Below, in pieces: positions 31,355 to 40,863 of a DNA stretch of 47,047 nucleotides. The notes under the pieces were generated by a model. That model was not told where the DNA came from. It saw only the letters and a program-made list of their open reading frames with translations, and searched no databases. A program made the translations under genes and the position numbers. How positions within the stretch are numbered: position 1 is the stretch's first letter; the number at the start of each line of letters is the position of its first letter. Source of the stretch: Betaproteobacteria bacterium (lineage in GTDB: Bacteria; Pseudomonadota; Gammaproteobacteria; Burkholderiales; Thiobacteraceae); contig JANYAU010000093.1 in the NCBI GenBank assembly GCA_025361165.1, positions 1 through 47,047 on the forward strand, in the 5' to 3' direction.

Positions 31355-32725
31355 ATGGGCGATAATCAACTTGACGCGATCAAACTTCCCCCGCATTCGG
31401 TGGAAGCCGAACAATCGGTACTGGGCGGGCTGCTGCTCGAAAACCACGCGTGGGAGCGCATCGCCGATCTCATCACCGAACAAGATTTCTACCGCCACGA
31501 TCATCGCCTGATTTACCGTCATATCACCCGGCTACTCGATGCGAGTAAACCGGCGGATGTGGTGACGGTGTCGGAATCGCTCGAATCCAGCAAAGAATTG
31601 ACTACCGTTGGCGGGCTTGCTTATCTCGGCGCGCTGGCGCAAAACACACCGAGCGCCGCCAACATCCGGCGCTATGCCGAGATCGTGCGCGACCGCGCCA
31701 TTCTGCGCGGCTTGGTGGAAGTCGGTACGAGTATCGCCGATTCCGCCTATAGCCCGATGGGCCGTTCGGCCAGCGAATTGCTTGACCAAGCCGAAGGCAA
31801 AATATTCGAGATCGCCGAGGCCGGTTCGCGCGGCAAGCAAGGCTTCATGGAATTGCAGCCGCTGTTGACGCAAGTGGTGGAACGCATCGACATGTTGTTT
31901 CAGCGCGACAATCCGAGCGATATTACGGGCATCCCCACCGGCTTCACCGACTTGGACCAAAAAACGTCCGGCTTGCAGCCGGGCGATCTGGTGATCGTCG
32001 CTGGTCGTCCGTCGATGGGTAAGACCGCTTTCTCGCTCAACATCGCCGAGCATGTGGCGCTGGAATCGGGCCTGCCGGTTGCGGTGTTCAGTATGGAGAT
32101 GGCCGGCACACAGCTCGTGATGCGGCTGATGGGTTCGGTGGGTAAGCTCGATCAGCATAAAGTACGTACCGGCCGCTTGCAGGACGACGATTGGCAGCGC
32201 TTAACCTATGCGGTAGGTAAGCTCAATGATGCGCCTTTATATATCGACGAATCGGCGGCTTTAACTGCGCTGGAACTGCGCGCAAGGGCGCGGCGTTTAC
32301 ACCGCCAATGCGGCAAGCTGGGCTTGATCGTGATCGACTATATCCAACTTATGTCCGCCACCCGCCAAGGTGAAAACCGCGCCACCGAAATCTCGGAAAT
32401 TTCGCGCTCCTTGAAGGCGCTGGCGAAAGAGCTCGATGTGCCGGTGATTGCACTCTCGCAGTTGAATCGCAGCCTGGAGCAACGCCCTAACAAACGGCCG
32501 GTGATGTCCGATCTACGCGAATCGGGCGCTATCGAACAAGACGCGGATTTGATCCTGTTCATTTACCGCGACGAAGTGTACAACCCGGAAACGCCGGAAA
32601 AAGGCATATCCGAAATCATCATTGGCAAGCAGCGTAACGGTCCCATCGGCACCGTGCGCTTGGCCTTCCTCGGCGAATACACGCGCTTTGAAAATCTGGC
32701 GCATGGAAGCTATCAAGATCATTAG
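31355..32725 (+). CDS. dnaB: Replicative DNA helicase DnaB
   Basis: PHSVEAEQSVLGGLL; GRPSMGKTAFSLNIAEH; LRESGAIEQDADLILFIYRDEVY. Confidence 0.97.
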   Translation: MGDNQLDAIKLPPHSVEAEQSVLGGLLLENHAWERIADLITEQDFYRHDHRLIYRHITRLLDASKPADVVTVSESLESSKELTTVGGLAYLGALAQNTPSAANIRRYAEIVRDRAILRGLVEVGTSIADSAYSPMGRSASELLDQAEGKIFEIAEAGSRGKQGFMELQPLLTQVVERIDMLFQRDNPSDITGIPTGFTDLDQKTSGLQPGDLVIVAGRPSMGKTAFSLNIAEHVALESGLPVAVFSMEMAGTQLVMRLMGSVGKLDQHKVRTGRLQDDDWQRLTYAVGKLNDAPLYIDESAALTALELRARARRLHRQCGKLGLIVIDYIQLMSATRQGENRATEISEISRSLKALAKELDVPVIALSQLNRSLEQRPNKRPVMSDLRESGAIEQDADLILFIYRDEVYNPETPEKGISEIIIGKQRNGPIGTVRLAFLGEYTRFENLAHGSYQDH

Positions 32726-32760
32726 CCATAACCAGCAGAGGTCGTGGTAAAAAGCACAAT

Positions 32761-33828
32761 ATGACTCGCCCGATCCAGGCTATCGTTCATCCGTCCGCTC
32801 TCGTTAATAATCTGCTCGTCGCGCGCCAAGCCGCGCCCACCGCCAAAATTCTCGCGGTAGTCAAAGCCAACGGTTATGGCCATGGTCTACTACGGGTAGC
32901 GAAAGCCTTGGAGGAATGCGATGGCTTCGCCGTGCTCTCGCTGGAAGAAGCGGTGCGATTACGCGAGGCCGGTTTTGCGCAAACGATCTTGTTGTTGGAA
33001 GGGGTGTTCGAGGAAGTAGAACTGGCGGTGGTCGCGGAGCATCAGCTCAGCGTAGTCATCCATACCCAAGAACAAATAGAATGGCTGAAACGCGCGTGGT
33101 CGCCGGTGCGGATCGACGTTTTTCTCAAACTGAATACCGGCATGAACCGGCTGGGTTTCTCACCGGAGGCTTTTCCGCAAGCGCTGGCGGCGCTCCAAAC
33201 CTGTCCGGTGCTGGGCCGGATCACGCTCATGACACACTTTGCCTGCGCTGATGAAGCGGCGGGTGTGAGCGAACAGTGCGCACGATTTAATGCATTAACA
33301 CAAGCGCTGGCTTTGCCGACGTGCCTGGCCAACTCCGCCGCCTTGCTGCGCAATCCGGAGACGCATGGTACTTGGGTGCGGCCTGGTATCATGCTCTATG
33401 GCGCTTCGCCCTTCGCTGAGCAGCGTGCGGCGGATTTGGGACTCGAACCCGCGATGAGTTTGGTGTCGAAAGTGATCGCCGTGCAACGCGTAAAGGCCGG
33501 GGCGCGCGTGGGTTACGCTGGCGCCTACACGGCGGAAAGCGATAAGCGCATCGGCGTGGTTGCCTGCGGCTATGCCGATGGTTATCCACGTCATGCGGGT
33601 AGCGGCACGCCGATTTTGGTCGATGGCGTGCGTACCCAAACCCTGGGCCGGGTGTCGATGGATATGCTGTACGCCGATCTTACGCAATTGCCCAATGCGG
33701 GTATCGGTAGTCCGGTCACGCTCTGGGGCGAGAATTTACCCGTTGAGGAAGTGGCGCGCGCCGCAGGCACCATCAGCTATGAATTGTTATGCGCGCGCGC
33801 GGAACGCGTACCATTCGTCGAAGCTTAG
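32761..33828 (+). CDS. alr: Alanine racemase
   Basis: AVVKANGYGHGLLRVA; YADGYPRHAGSGTPILVDG; GRVSMDML. Confidence 0.96.
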   Translation: MTRPIQAIVHPSALVNNLLVARQAAPTAKILAVVKANGYGHGLLRVAKALEECDGFAVLSLEEAVRLREAGFAQTILLLEGVFEEVELAVVAEHQLSVVIHTQEQIEWLKRAWSPVRIDVFLKLNTGMNRLGFSPEAFPQALAALQTCPVLGRITLMTHFACADEAAGVSEQCARFNALTQALALPTCLANSAALLRNPETHGTWVRPGIMLYGASPFAEQRAADLGLEPAMSLVSKVIAVQRVKAGARVGYAGAYTAESDKRIGVVACGYADGYPRHAGSGTPILVDGVRTQTLGRVSMDMLYADLTQLPNAGIGSPVTLWGENLPVEEVARAAGTISYELLCARAERVPFVEA

Positions 33829-33904
33829 CTACTCTTGCGTTACAGTGGTTTGCGCTTCTTGCGCGCCCTGATATTGTTTAACGAATGCTTTCTTAAGGTT
33901 GCTC

Positions 33905-35266
33905 ATGGCGAAAGCCAAATCCATTTATACCTGCACCGAATGTGGCGGCCAAAGCTTGAAGTGGCAGGGCCAATGCCCGCATTGCAACGCTTGGAATACG
34001 CTGCTGGAAACCATTTCCGAGGCAACGTCCAGCGGCGTCGGCAATCGCTATAGCGCGCTGGCCGCGGACGGCAAGCTGCAAACCCTGGCCGAGGTGGAGG
34101 CGTTAGAAGTACCGCGTGCGCCGACCGGCGTGGCGGAGTTGGATCGGGTGCTGGGCGGCGGTTTGGTGGAAGGCGCGGTGGTGCTGATCGGCGGCGACCC
34201 CGGCATCGGCAAATCGACGCTGTTGTTGCAAGCGCTGGCGCATATGAGCACGTCGCAAAAAGTGCTGTATGTGAGCGGCGAAGAATCGCCGCAGCAGATC
34301 GCATTGCGCGCCAAGCGGCTTGCTCTCAATGCCAGCGCGGTGGGCTTGCTGGCCGAAATAAATTTGGAAAAGATCATCTCCCTGCTCAAACGCGAGCAGC
34401 CCAAAGTGGCGGTGATCGATTCGATTCAAACCGTGTATTCCGAAGCGCTGCAATCCGCGCCGGGTAGCGTGGCGCAAGTGCGCGAGTGTGCGGCGCAGTT
34501 GACGCGCTACGCCAAGCAGGCCGGTACCTCGATGATTTTCGTCGGCCACGTCACCAAGGAAGGCGCGCTCGCCGGGCCGCGCGTGCTGGAACATATGGTG
34601 GATACGGTGCTGTACTTCGAGGGCGAGACCAGTTCCAGTTTTCGCTTGGTACGTGCGTTTAAAAATCGCTTCGGTGCGGTGAACGAACTGGGTGTGTTCG
34701 CTATGACCGAAAAAGGACTGCGCGAAGTGAGCAACCCCTCGGCCTTGTTTCTGTCACATCACGTGCAAGAAGTGCCGGGCTCTTGCGTCATGGTGACGCA
34801 AGAGGGTACACGGCCCTTGCTGGTAGAAATCCAAGCGCTGGTAGACGAAGCCCACGCGCCCAATCCACGCCGGCTGAGCGTGGGTTTGGAGCAAAATCGT
34901 TTGGCGATGCTGCTGGCGGTGCTGCACCGGCATGCGGGCATTGCTTGTTTCGACCAGGATGTGTTCGTGAACGCCGTGGGCGGGGTGCGTATCACCGAGC
35001 CGGCGGCGGATTTGGCGGTGCTGCTGGCGATCGTGTCCTCACTCAAAAATAAACCGCTGCCCGAAAAAATGGTGGTGTTTGGCGAGATCGGTCTGGCGGG
35101 CGAGGTGCGGCCAGTGCAGCGTGGCCAGGAGCGCTTGAAAGAAGCGGCTAAACTTGGCTTCACACGTGCCGTTATTCCAAAAGCAAATAAGCCCAAGCAG
35201 ACGATCGCAGGCATGGAGATCGTTGCAGTGGGGCGCCTGGAAGAAGCGGTTGCGAATTTTCGGTAA
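33905..35266 (+). CDS. radA: DNA repair protein RadA
   Basis: YTCTECGGQSLKWQGQCPHCNAWNT; GGDPGIGKSTLLLQ; KNRFG motif. Confidence 0.97.
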   Translation: MAKAKSIYTCTECGGQSLKWQGQCPHCNAWNTLLETISEATSSGVGNRYSALAADGKLQTLAEVEALEVPRAPTGVAELDRVLGGGLVEGAVVLIGGDPGIGKSTLLLQALAHMSTSQKVLYVSGEESPQQIALRAKRLALNASAVGLLAEINLEKIISLLKREQPKVAVIDSIQTVYSEALQSAPGSVAQVRECAAQLTRYAKQAGTSMIFVGHVTKEGALAGPRVLEHMVDTVLYFEGETSSSFRLVRAFKNRFGAVNELGVFAMTEKGLREVSNPSALFLSHHVQEVPGSCVMVTQEGTRPLLVEIQALVDEAHAPNPRRLSVGLEQNRLAMLLAVLHRHAGIACFDQDVFVNAVGGVRITEPAADLAVLLAIVSSLKNKPLPEKMVVFGEIGLAGEVRPVQRGQERLKEAAKLGFTRAVIPKANKPKQTIAGMEIVAVGRLEEAVANFR

Positions 35267-35412
35267 ATCTTCTACAATGACAACGTAATTTTCCATATAT
35301 TTCATATTGCGGAAAATCACAAGATAACAAATGATTAACTGTTAAAACGCGGTTTTCCTCATGCACACTGGGGAGAGGAAGCCCCGCATTATTATCAAGG
35401 TGGTAAAGGAAC

Positions 35413-36222
35413 GTGGAGGCCACTCAAACCATCGCGCCTGAATGGCGCCCGATTCCGCCGCGTGCGACGCAGCTTGCTTATGCTGCGCGCAGCGATACTG
35501 GTCGCGTGCGCAGCAGTAATGAGGATAGTCTAGAATTCGACCTAGAAACGGGGCTGATGGTGCTGGCGGACGGCATGGGCGGTTGCAATGGCGGCGAAAT
35601 CGCGAGCGCGATGGCGATCAATATTGTTTCGGGCGAGTTTCGACAATTACCTTTAACGTTGCCATCAGACGAAGTGGCGTCAGCCGGTCTGAGTAGTGCG
35701 GCGATGCGCTTGTGTACCGCGATTGCCAAGGCTAATCGCGAGATATATCAGCATGGGCTCATGCAGCCGCAACTTTCCGGCATGGGCACGACACTGGTTG
35801 CAGCCTTGTTTTTAGGCGCGCGCGTGACGATTGCCAGCATCGGCGATTCGCGGGTGTATCGCTTGCGGCAGGGGCACTTCGAGCAACTCACGGTGGATCA
35901 CACTGTGGTGCAAGAGCAAGTTGAGTATGGATTGATTACGCCGGAACAGGCCCGGCTCGCTGGCAGCCGCGGGTTGATCACCCGGGCACTGGGCGTGGAA
36001 GCGGGTGTGGAAGTCGATGTGCAAGAGCAGCCGATACTGCCCGGCGATGTGTTTTTGCTATGCTCCGACGGCTTGTTCGATATGTTGGACGACACGGAAA
36101 TTCAGTTCGTGATTGACCATGCCGGCGGCGACTTGGAAACTGCGGCGGAGCACCTGATTGATGCCGCTAACCACAAAGGCGGTTACGATAATATTTCGGT
36201 GATTTTGGCGCGGGCAGCGTAG
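35413..36222 (+). CDS. PP2C-family Ser/Thr protein phosphatase (module 1)
   Basis: SNEDSLEF, LADGMGG, GDSRVYRLR, LLCSDGLFDML, GGYDNISVI metal/catalytic motifs intact; GTG start. Confidence 0.93.
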   Translation: MEATQTIAPEWRPIPPRATQLAYAARSDTGRVRSSNEDSLEFDLETGLMVLADGMGGCNGGEIASAMAINIVSGEFRQLPLTLPSDEVASAGLSSAAMRLCTAIAKANREIYQHGLMQPQLSGMGTTLVAALFLGARVTIASIGDSRVYRLRQGHFEQLTVDHTVVQEQVEYGLITPEQARLAGSRGLITRALGVEAGVEVDVQEQPILPGDVFLLCSDGLFDMLDDTEIQFVIDHAGGDLETAAEHLIDAANHKGGYDNISVILARAA

Positions 36223-36260
36223 GCTGCGCTTCCGCCACCCTATCTGGCGACGGAAGTGAT

Positions 36261-37016
36261 ATGTCTAAACTGATTATTTACGACCAGGACGGTGCCGCGG
36301 TGCGAGAGCAGCAACTCGATCGCGAGCGCGTCAAGATCGGCCGTCGCGCCGATAGCGACATCCCGCTCGAACATATATCCGTGAGCGGCGAACATGCGCT
36401 CATTACCACCATCCGCAATGACTCTTTTCTGCAAGATCTCGGCAGTACCAATGGCGTGCGCGTGAATGGCAAACTGGTCAAGAACCATCACTTGCAGAAT
36501 GGCGACGAGATCAATATCGCCATCTTTAATCTTAAATATGTGTTCGAACCTTGGGTGATGCCGGAGAGTTCCTGGCCCGACACCGTGACCAACACCCTCA
36601 AGCAATCGGTGATGGCCGCCGCAGGCGCCAATGCGACGCTGCTAGAAATGGGCGTGGATGATAACTTTGATCTGACCCGCGAAATGACCGGCAACCGGAT
36701 GTTCGATAGTCCTGCCGTAGGCAAGGAAGCGACTGCGGTAGCAGAAAGATCGCGGCCCGGCATGCTACGTTTGATGGGCGGGGGGGCGGGAGCGGGTAAG
36801 CAATTGGAGCTGACCAAGCCGGTACTCACATTGGGTAAGCCAGGCATTCAAACTGCGGTGATTGGGAAAAAATCGGCGGGGTACTTTTTGACTTATGTCG
36901 AAGGGGTGAGTTATCCCTTAGTCAATGGTGTCGAAGTTGGCGCGACGCCGTATCCTCTGCAAGATCACGACATTGTCGAGGTGGCGGGGACCCGCCTGGA
37001 GTTTTTTTATAAGTGA
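36261..37016 (+). CDS. FHA-domain protein (module 1), N-terminal FHA plus degenerate C-terminal FHA-like repeat
   Basis: KIGRRADSDIPLEHISVSGEHALI..DLGSTNGVRVNGKLV; C-term VLTLGKPGIQTAVIGKKSAGYFLTYVEGVSYPLVNG. Confidence 0.9.
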   Translation: MSKLIIYDQDGAAVREQQLDRERVKIGRRADSDIPLEHISVSGEHALITTIRNDSFLQDLGSTNGVRVNGKLVKNHHLQNGDEINIAIFNLKYVFEPWVMPESSWPDTVTNTLKQSVMAAAGANATLLEMGVDDNFDLTREMTGNRMFDSPAVGKEATAVAERSRPGMLRLMGGGAGAGKQLELTKPVLTLGKPGIQTAVIGKKSAGYFLTYVEGVSYPLVNGVEVGATPYPLQDHDIVEVAGTRLEFFYK

Positions 37017-37042
37017 GCAGTGAGCGGTAAACTAAGCGCCGC

Positions 37043-37462
37043 TTATGGCTTGACCTTGCCGCGCGAGGCCAATTCTGCGCGCACGCCATTATATATTGGC
37101 CCCCACACCGGATGGCCGATTTCAGTAGCTTCTAATTTAAAGCCCGGATCAATTTCGAACGCACGGCGGAATTCGTCGCGGCATTGCTTTTCTTGATTCG
37201 ACGAGCAGTAAATGAAGGCAAGGTATTTGTGGGCCGCAACTTGGTCGGAATTGAACGTGAGCCCCAGATGAAGCGCCTCTTGTAGACTTTTCTGGGCCGT
37301 GCTCAAGTTACCATCCTCATATTGCCGAATGCCGGTATTCAGGGTTTGCTCGGCCTTGCGCGGCGCAAGTTTGTCGATGCCGATCTCGCGCGCAGTTTGC
37401 GAGGCACAGCCAGTGACGAGTAATACAGCGGCGGCCACTATCAGCCAGCGGAACAGTTTCAT
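37043..37462 (-). CDS. TPR-containing lipoprotein, TssQ-like
   Basis: MKLFRWLIVAAAVLLVTGCAS lipobox; NTGIRQYEDGNLSTAQKSLQEALHLGL TPR; GHPVWGPIYN C-term motif recalled from T6SS-associated TssQ lipoproteins. Confidence 0.7.
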   Translation of the reverse strand: MKLFRWLIVAAAVLLVTGCASQTAREIGIDKLAPRKAEQTLNTGIRQYEDGNLSTAQKSLQEALHLGLTFNSDQVAAHKYLAFIYCSSNQEKQCRDEFRRAFEIDPGFKLEATEIGHPVWGPIYNGVRAELASRGKVKP

Positions 37463-37473
37463 GGTTTGCTCTC

Positions 37474-39036
37474 TCAATTTTGGAACTTGTATTTTATTTT
37501 ATGCGTGCTGCCGGGTGCGAGATCAATGGTCTTTGAATACGGGCTAAAGGTTGCGTTGACGATCAGAATAGTGTGTTTGCCAGAAGATAATTTCAAATCA
37601 TGCAGAGGCGGGGTAACGCCGAGACGCTGGCCGTCGACGAAGACCTCGCCCCAGGGACTGATGGCCAGCGTGACAGAGGCGTCGCCCATGGCAGTAGGCT
37701 TAGAAATCGTTTCGGATTTTTTCGCGGTATTGATTTTGGCTTTTTCGTTTTTCGTTTTGGTTTTTTCCGTGGCCTGGGTTAAAACCGGCTTGTCCGCCGG
37801 GGTTGCCTCGTGTTTGGTATCGCTAACCTCTTTTGGCGCATCGGCTATGGCAAGTACTGGCGCAGCGGGTTGCGCCGCCGGTGCCGCCTGCTGTGCCATG
37901 CCGGGGCTAAGACTCGTTGCGGGTGGGGCTGCTTGGCTTGACGTTGTGGTCGGCGGCGCGGGTTGTTGTTTGGTCTTGCTCAAAACAACGACTGCAGCAA
38001 AGGTGACAATCATCGCCGGGATTGCGGCATAAAGCATAAAGCGTTGCGTGTTCCACCAACCATCGCGCGAAGCGAGCCCGTTTACGGTGCCAGAGGCGTT
38101 GGCGTTGAGGGGCACTAAGCTGGGCATAATTTGGGTGGTGTCGCCCAAATTCTCGCGCAGCTGCTTGCGGCGCTCCATGCTCTCTTCCGGCTTAGGTTGT
38201 TCACCGGAGGCCGAGATATCCATGGTTTTGTAGCGCTTAAGATCGCGCGCCATTTCCTTGGCATTTTGGTAGCGTTTGTCCGGATGCTTAGCCAGCGCTT
38301 TGAGCACGATAAAGTTAATCGAGTCGGGGATGTTCTGGTTGAAGGCTTTGGGCGGGATCGGCTCATCGTTCAGAATCTGATACATGATGGCGCTGATATT
38401 TTCGCCCGCGAATGGTGTTTTTCCGGCGAGCATTTCATACAGCACCACGCCGAGCGAAAAAATATCGGAACGGCCATCGACGGCTTGCCCCACCACTTGC
38501 TCCGGCGACATGTACTTGGGCGAACCCATCACCATCCCGGACATGGTGCGCGAGGCGGAAGACATTTGCGCGATGCCGAAGTCGGTGATTTTTACCAAGC
38601 CGTTTTTCATCACCATTACATTGGCCGGCTTGACGTCGCGATGGACGATGCCATGTTCGTGCGCAAATCCCAAACCATCGGCGACTTGCGAGGCGATATG
38701 CGTTATTTTTTCGATCGGCAGTACGACACCGGAGTCGAGAATTTCACGCAGTTCCTTGCCTTCCAGGAACTCCATCGCCATATAGGCCACGCCTTCAGTG
38801 CGGCCGACGTCGTAGACAGTGACGATATTGGGATGGTTGAGTTTGCCGGCAGACTGCACTTCACGTTGGAAGCGCTTCTCGAAATTGGCCAGCTCCTCTT
38901 TGGAGAGGTCGAGGTTGATGGTTTTGATCGCGACCGTGCGGTCGATGAGCGGATCTACGGCCTTGTAAACGACGCCCATGGCGCCCTGACCGATCTCCTC
39001 GACGATCACGTAGCGGCCGAGTTTCTCGATGACCAT
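37474..39036 (-). CDS. Transmembrane Ser/Thr protein kinase with C-terminal PEGA domain
   Basis: IGQGAMGVVYKAVD, VAIKTI, HRDVKPANVMV, DFGIAQ; TM MLYAAIPAMIVTFAAVVVL; PEGA-like ISPWGEVFVDGQRLGVTPPLHDLKLSSGKHTILI. Confidence 0.93.
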   Translation of the reverse strand: MVIEKLGRYVIVEEIGQGAMGVVYKAVDPLIDRTVAIKTINLDLSKEELANFEKRFQREVQSAGKLNHPNIVTVYDVGRTEGVAYMAMEFLEGKELREILDSGVVLPIEKITHIASQVADGLGFAHEHGIVHRDVKPANVMVMKNGLVKITDFGIAQMSSASRTMSGMVMGSPKYMSPEQVVGQAVDGRSDIFSLGVVLYEMLAGKTPFAGENISAIMYQILNDEPIPPKAFNQNIPDSINFIVLKALAKHPDKRYQNAKEMARDLKRYKTMDISASGEQPKPEESMERRKQLRENLGDTTQIMPSLVPLNANASGTVNGLASRDGWWNTQRFMLYAAIPAMIVTFAAVVVLSKTKQQPAPPTTTSSQAAPPATSLSPGMAQQAAPAAQPAAPVLAIADAPKEVSDTKHEATPADKPVLTQATEKTKTKNEKAKINTAKKSETISKPTAMGDASVTLAISPWGEVFVDGQRLGVTPPLHDLKLSSGKHTILIVNATFSPYSKTIDLAPGSTHKIKYKFQN

Positions 39037-39072
39037 GTAATTTAAGGAATATGCCGGCAAGTTAGGAGACCT

Positions 39073-39101
39073 AAAGTAGTTTTTATCGGCAACCGTGTCA
39101 A
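39073..39101 (-). promoter_or_regulatory. Sigma70-like promoter of the kinase gene (TTGACA-N17-TACTTT)
   Basis: Perfect -35 TTGACA on reverse strand with 17-nt spacer; weak -10. Confidence 0.45.
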
Positions 39102-39171
39102 GTTACTGAACCCCAGCGTGCCTCAAGTTTTGCTACACGCCACCCGTTAAACGGGAGACTGCGCATTGAGT

Positions 39172-39188
39172 TTGGCACAAAAACTGCT
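39172..39188 (+). promoter_or_regulatory. Sigma54 (RpoN)-like promoter upstream of second PP2C-FHA module
   Basis: TTGGCACAAAAACTGCT: GG and GC dinucleotides at -24/-12 spacing vs consensus TGGCACGN4TTGCW. Confidence 0.55.
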
Positions 39189-39332
39189 ATTTTAAGTAAA
39201 AATCCTTGTGGGGTATAAGGTATTCTAGCTGCATGAACAAAAGTTAAATTATGCCAGCAACGGCAACGGTAACATTTCAAAACGCGTTATACAAATAAGC
39301 CTGCGGTTGCCTAGCGGGAGAGAGTGCGATCG

Positions 39333-40145
39333 ATGAAGCTCAAGCATGCGCTTACCATAGCCAGCGCGACCGACGCGGGCCTGGTTAGAAATTTCAATGA
39401 GGACAGCGTTACGGCCGACGAAGATTCCGGCCTCGTAGTGCTGGCCGACGGCATGGGTGGCTATAAAGCCGGCGATGTGGCGAGCGGTATGGCGACCATG
39501 ATTATTGGCAACGAACTCAAAGAAAAGTTTGCCAAAGGGGTGGGAAAGTCCAACGGTGTGGACTTAGAGACTGAGTTATTGCGCGATGCGGTGAGCCGTG
39601 CCAACCAAGCCATCTATCATGCGGCACACAATAAAACACAGTTTCAGGGTATGGGCACCACCGTTGTCATCACGCTGTTCCGCGATAATATTGTGACTAT
39701 CGCGCACGTTGGCGATTCACGCTTGTACCGTTTACGTAACGACAAATTGGAGCAACTTACGGTAGACCATTCCTTGTTGCAAGAGCAGGTGCAACTGGGG
39801 CTGATATCGACCGAAGACGCCCGGGTTTCGCATAATCGCAATTTGGTGACGCGCGCCTTGGGCGTGAACCAGACGATAGCCGTGGACGTGCGCCAAGAGC
39901 GCTCACAGCCGGGTGACATTTACTTGCTATGTTCCGATGGCTTGAACGATATGGTGGATGACGCCGATATCGAGCTCGCGATGGTGTCGATCAAGGAGAA
40001 TATTCCCTTGTTGGTACAGCAGTTGGTGCTGATGGCCAACGACAACGGCGGTCACGACAATATTTCGGTCGCAGCCATTAAAGTGGAAAAACCGTTTCCG
40101 CTGCGCACCGGATTTTTTTCGCGCTGGTTCAGCGCTCACGCTTAA
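39333..40145 (+). CDS. PP2C-family Ser/Thr protein phosphatase (module 2)
   Basis: FNEDSVTADEDSGLVVLADGMGGYKAGDVASG, GDSRLYRLRNDKLEQLTVDHS, LLCSDGLNDMV, GGHDNISVAAI; start at ATG 39333 or upstream in frame. Confidence 0.93.
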   Translation: MKLKHALTIASATDAGLVRNFNEDSVTADEDSGLVVLADGMGGYKAGDVASGMATMIIGNELKEKFAKGVGKSNGVDLETELLRDAVSRANQAIYHAAHNKTQFQGMGTTVVITLFRDNIVTIAHVGDSRLYRLRNDKLEQLTVDHSLLQEQVQLGLISTEDARVSHNRNLVTRALGVNQTIAVDVRQERSQPGDIYLLCSDGLNDMVDDADIELAMVSIKENIPLLVQQLVLMANDNGGHDNISVAAIKVEKPFPLRTGFFSRWFSAHA

Positions 40146-40161
40146 ACGAGGTTTTTAAGGT

Positions 40162-40857
40162 ATGGCAAAGCTAGTTTTGAGTTTGAACGGGTCGGTGATC
40201 GGCAATTATTTCCTAGAAAAGGAGCGCTTTTCCATCGGGCGCAAACCAACGTGTGACATTCAGATCAACGACCAGGGTGTGTCCAAGGAGCACGTGGTCA
40301 TTCTCACCGTGGGTAACGATCAAATTTTGGAAGACTTGGGGTCCACTAATGGTACCCAAGTAAACGGACAAGACACTAAACGCCAGATATTGCAGAATGG
40401 CGACGTGATCGAGGTCGGGCGCTACCGCGTAAAATTCGTCAGCCAAAAAGCCATGCCGGATATGGATTTCGACAAGACATTGATGATCCCCGCGTTTGAC
40501 CGCACTAAGCTCAGGCAAGAGGAGGCGGACAAGCGCGGGCCAGACACAGAAAGTATATCCACGGCGGTCGCCAATGCGCGCAACGTCAAAACCATCTTTC
40601 CGCTAGGCGCGGTACACGGGATCAGTGGCGAACTTGCGGGGCAAGAAATCGAATTGGTGCGCGCGATCACTGCTTTGGGTAAACCTGGCAGCAGCGCCAT
40701 TATTAGCCGTCGCCCGGCGGGCTATTTTATTACGCATGTCGCCGGCAAGAAACATCCCATCGTCAACGGCAAAAGCATCGGCGATAGTCCGTTCCCGCTG
40801 GATAATCTGGATCAACTTGAAGTGGGCTTGGACAAACTTCAGTTTTATCTAAAGTAA
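40162..40857 (+). CDS. FHA-domain protein (module 2), same two-part architecture as module 1
   Basis: FSIGRKPTCDIQINDQGVSKEHVVI..DLGSTNGTQVNGQD; C-term ITALGKPGSSAIISRRPAGYFITHVAGKKHPIVNGKSIG. Confidence 0.9.
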   Translation: MAKLVLSLNGSVIGNYFLEKERFSIGRKPTCDIQINDQGVSKEHVVILTVGNDQILEDLGSTNGTQVNGQDTKRQILQNGDVIEVGRYRVKFVSQKAMPDMDFDKTLMIPAFDRTKLRQEEADKRGPDTESISTAVANARNVKTIFPLGAVHGISGELAGQEIELVRAITALGKPGSSAIISRRPAGYFITHVAGKKHPIVNGKSIGDSPFPLDNLDQLEVGLDKLQFYLK

Positions 40858-40863
40858 ATCGCG

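Noticed and set aside
38131-39045. 304-aa ORF antisense to the Ser/Thr kinase
   Set aside because: Opposite strand of an intact kinase with all catalytic motifs; no independent support
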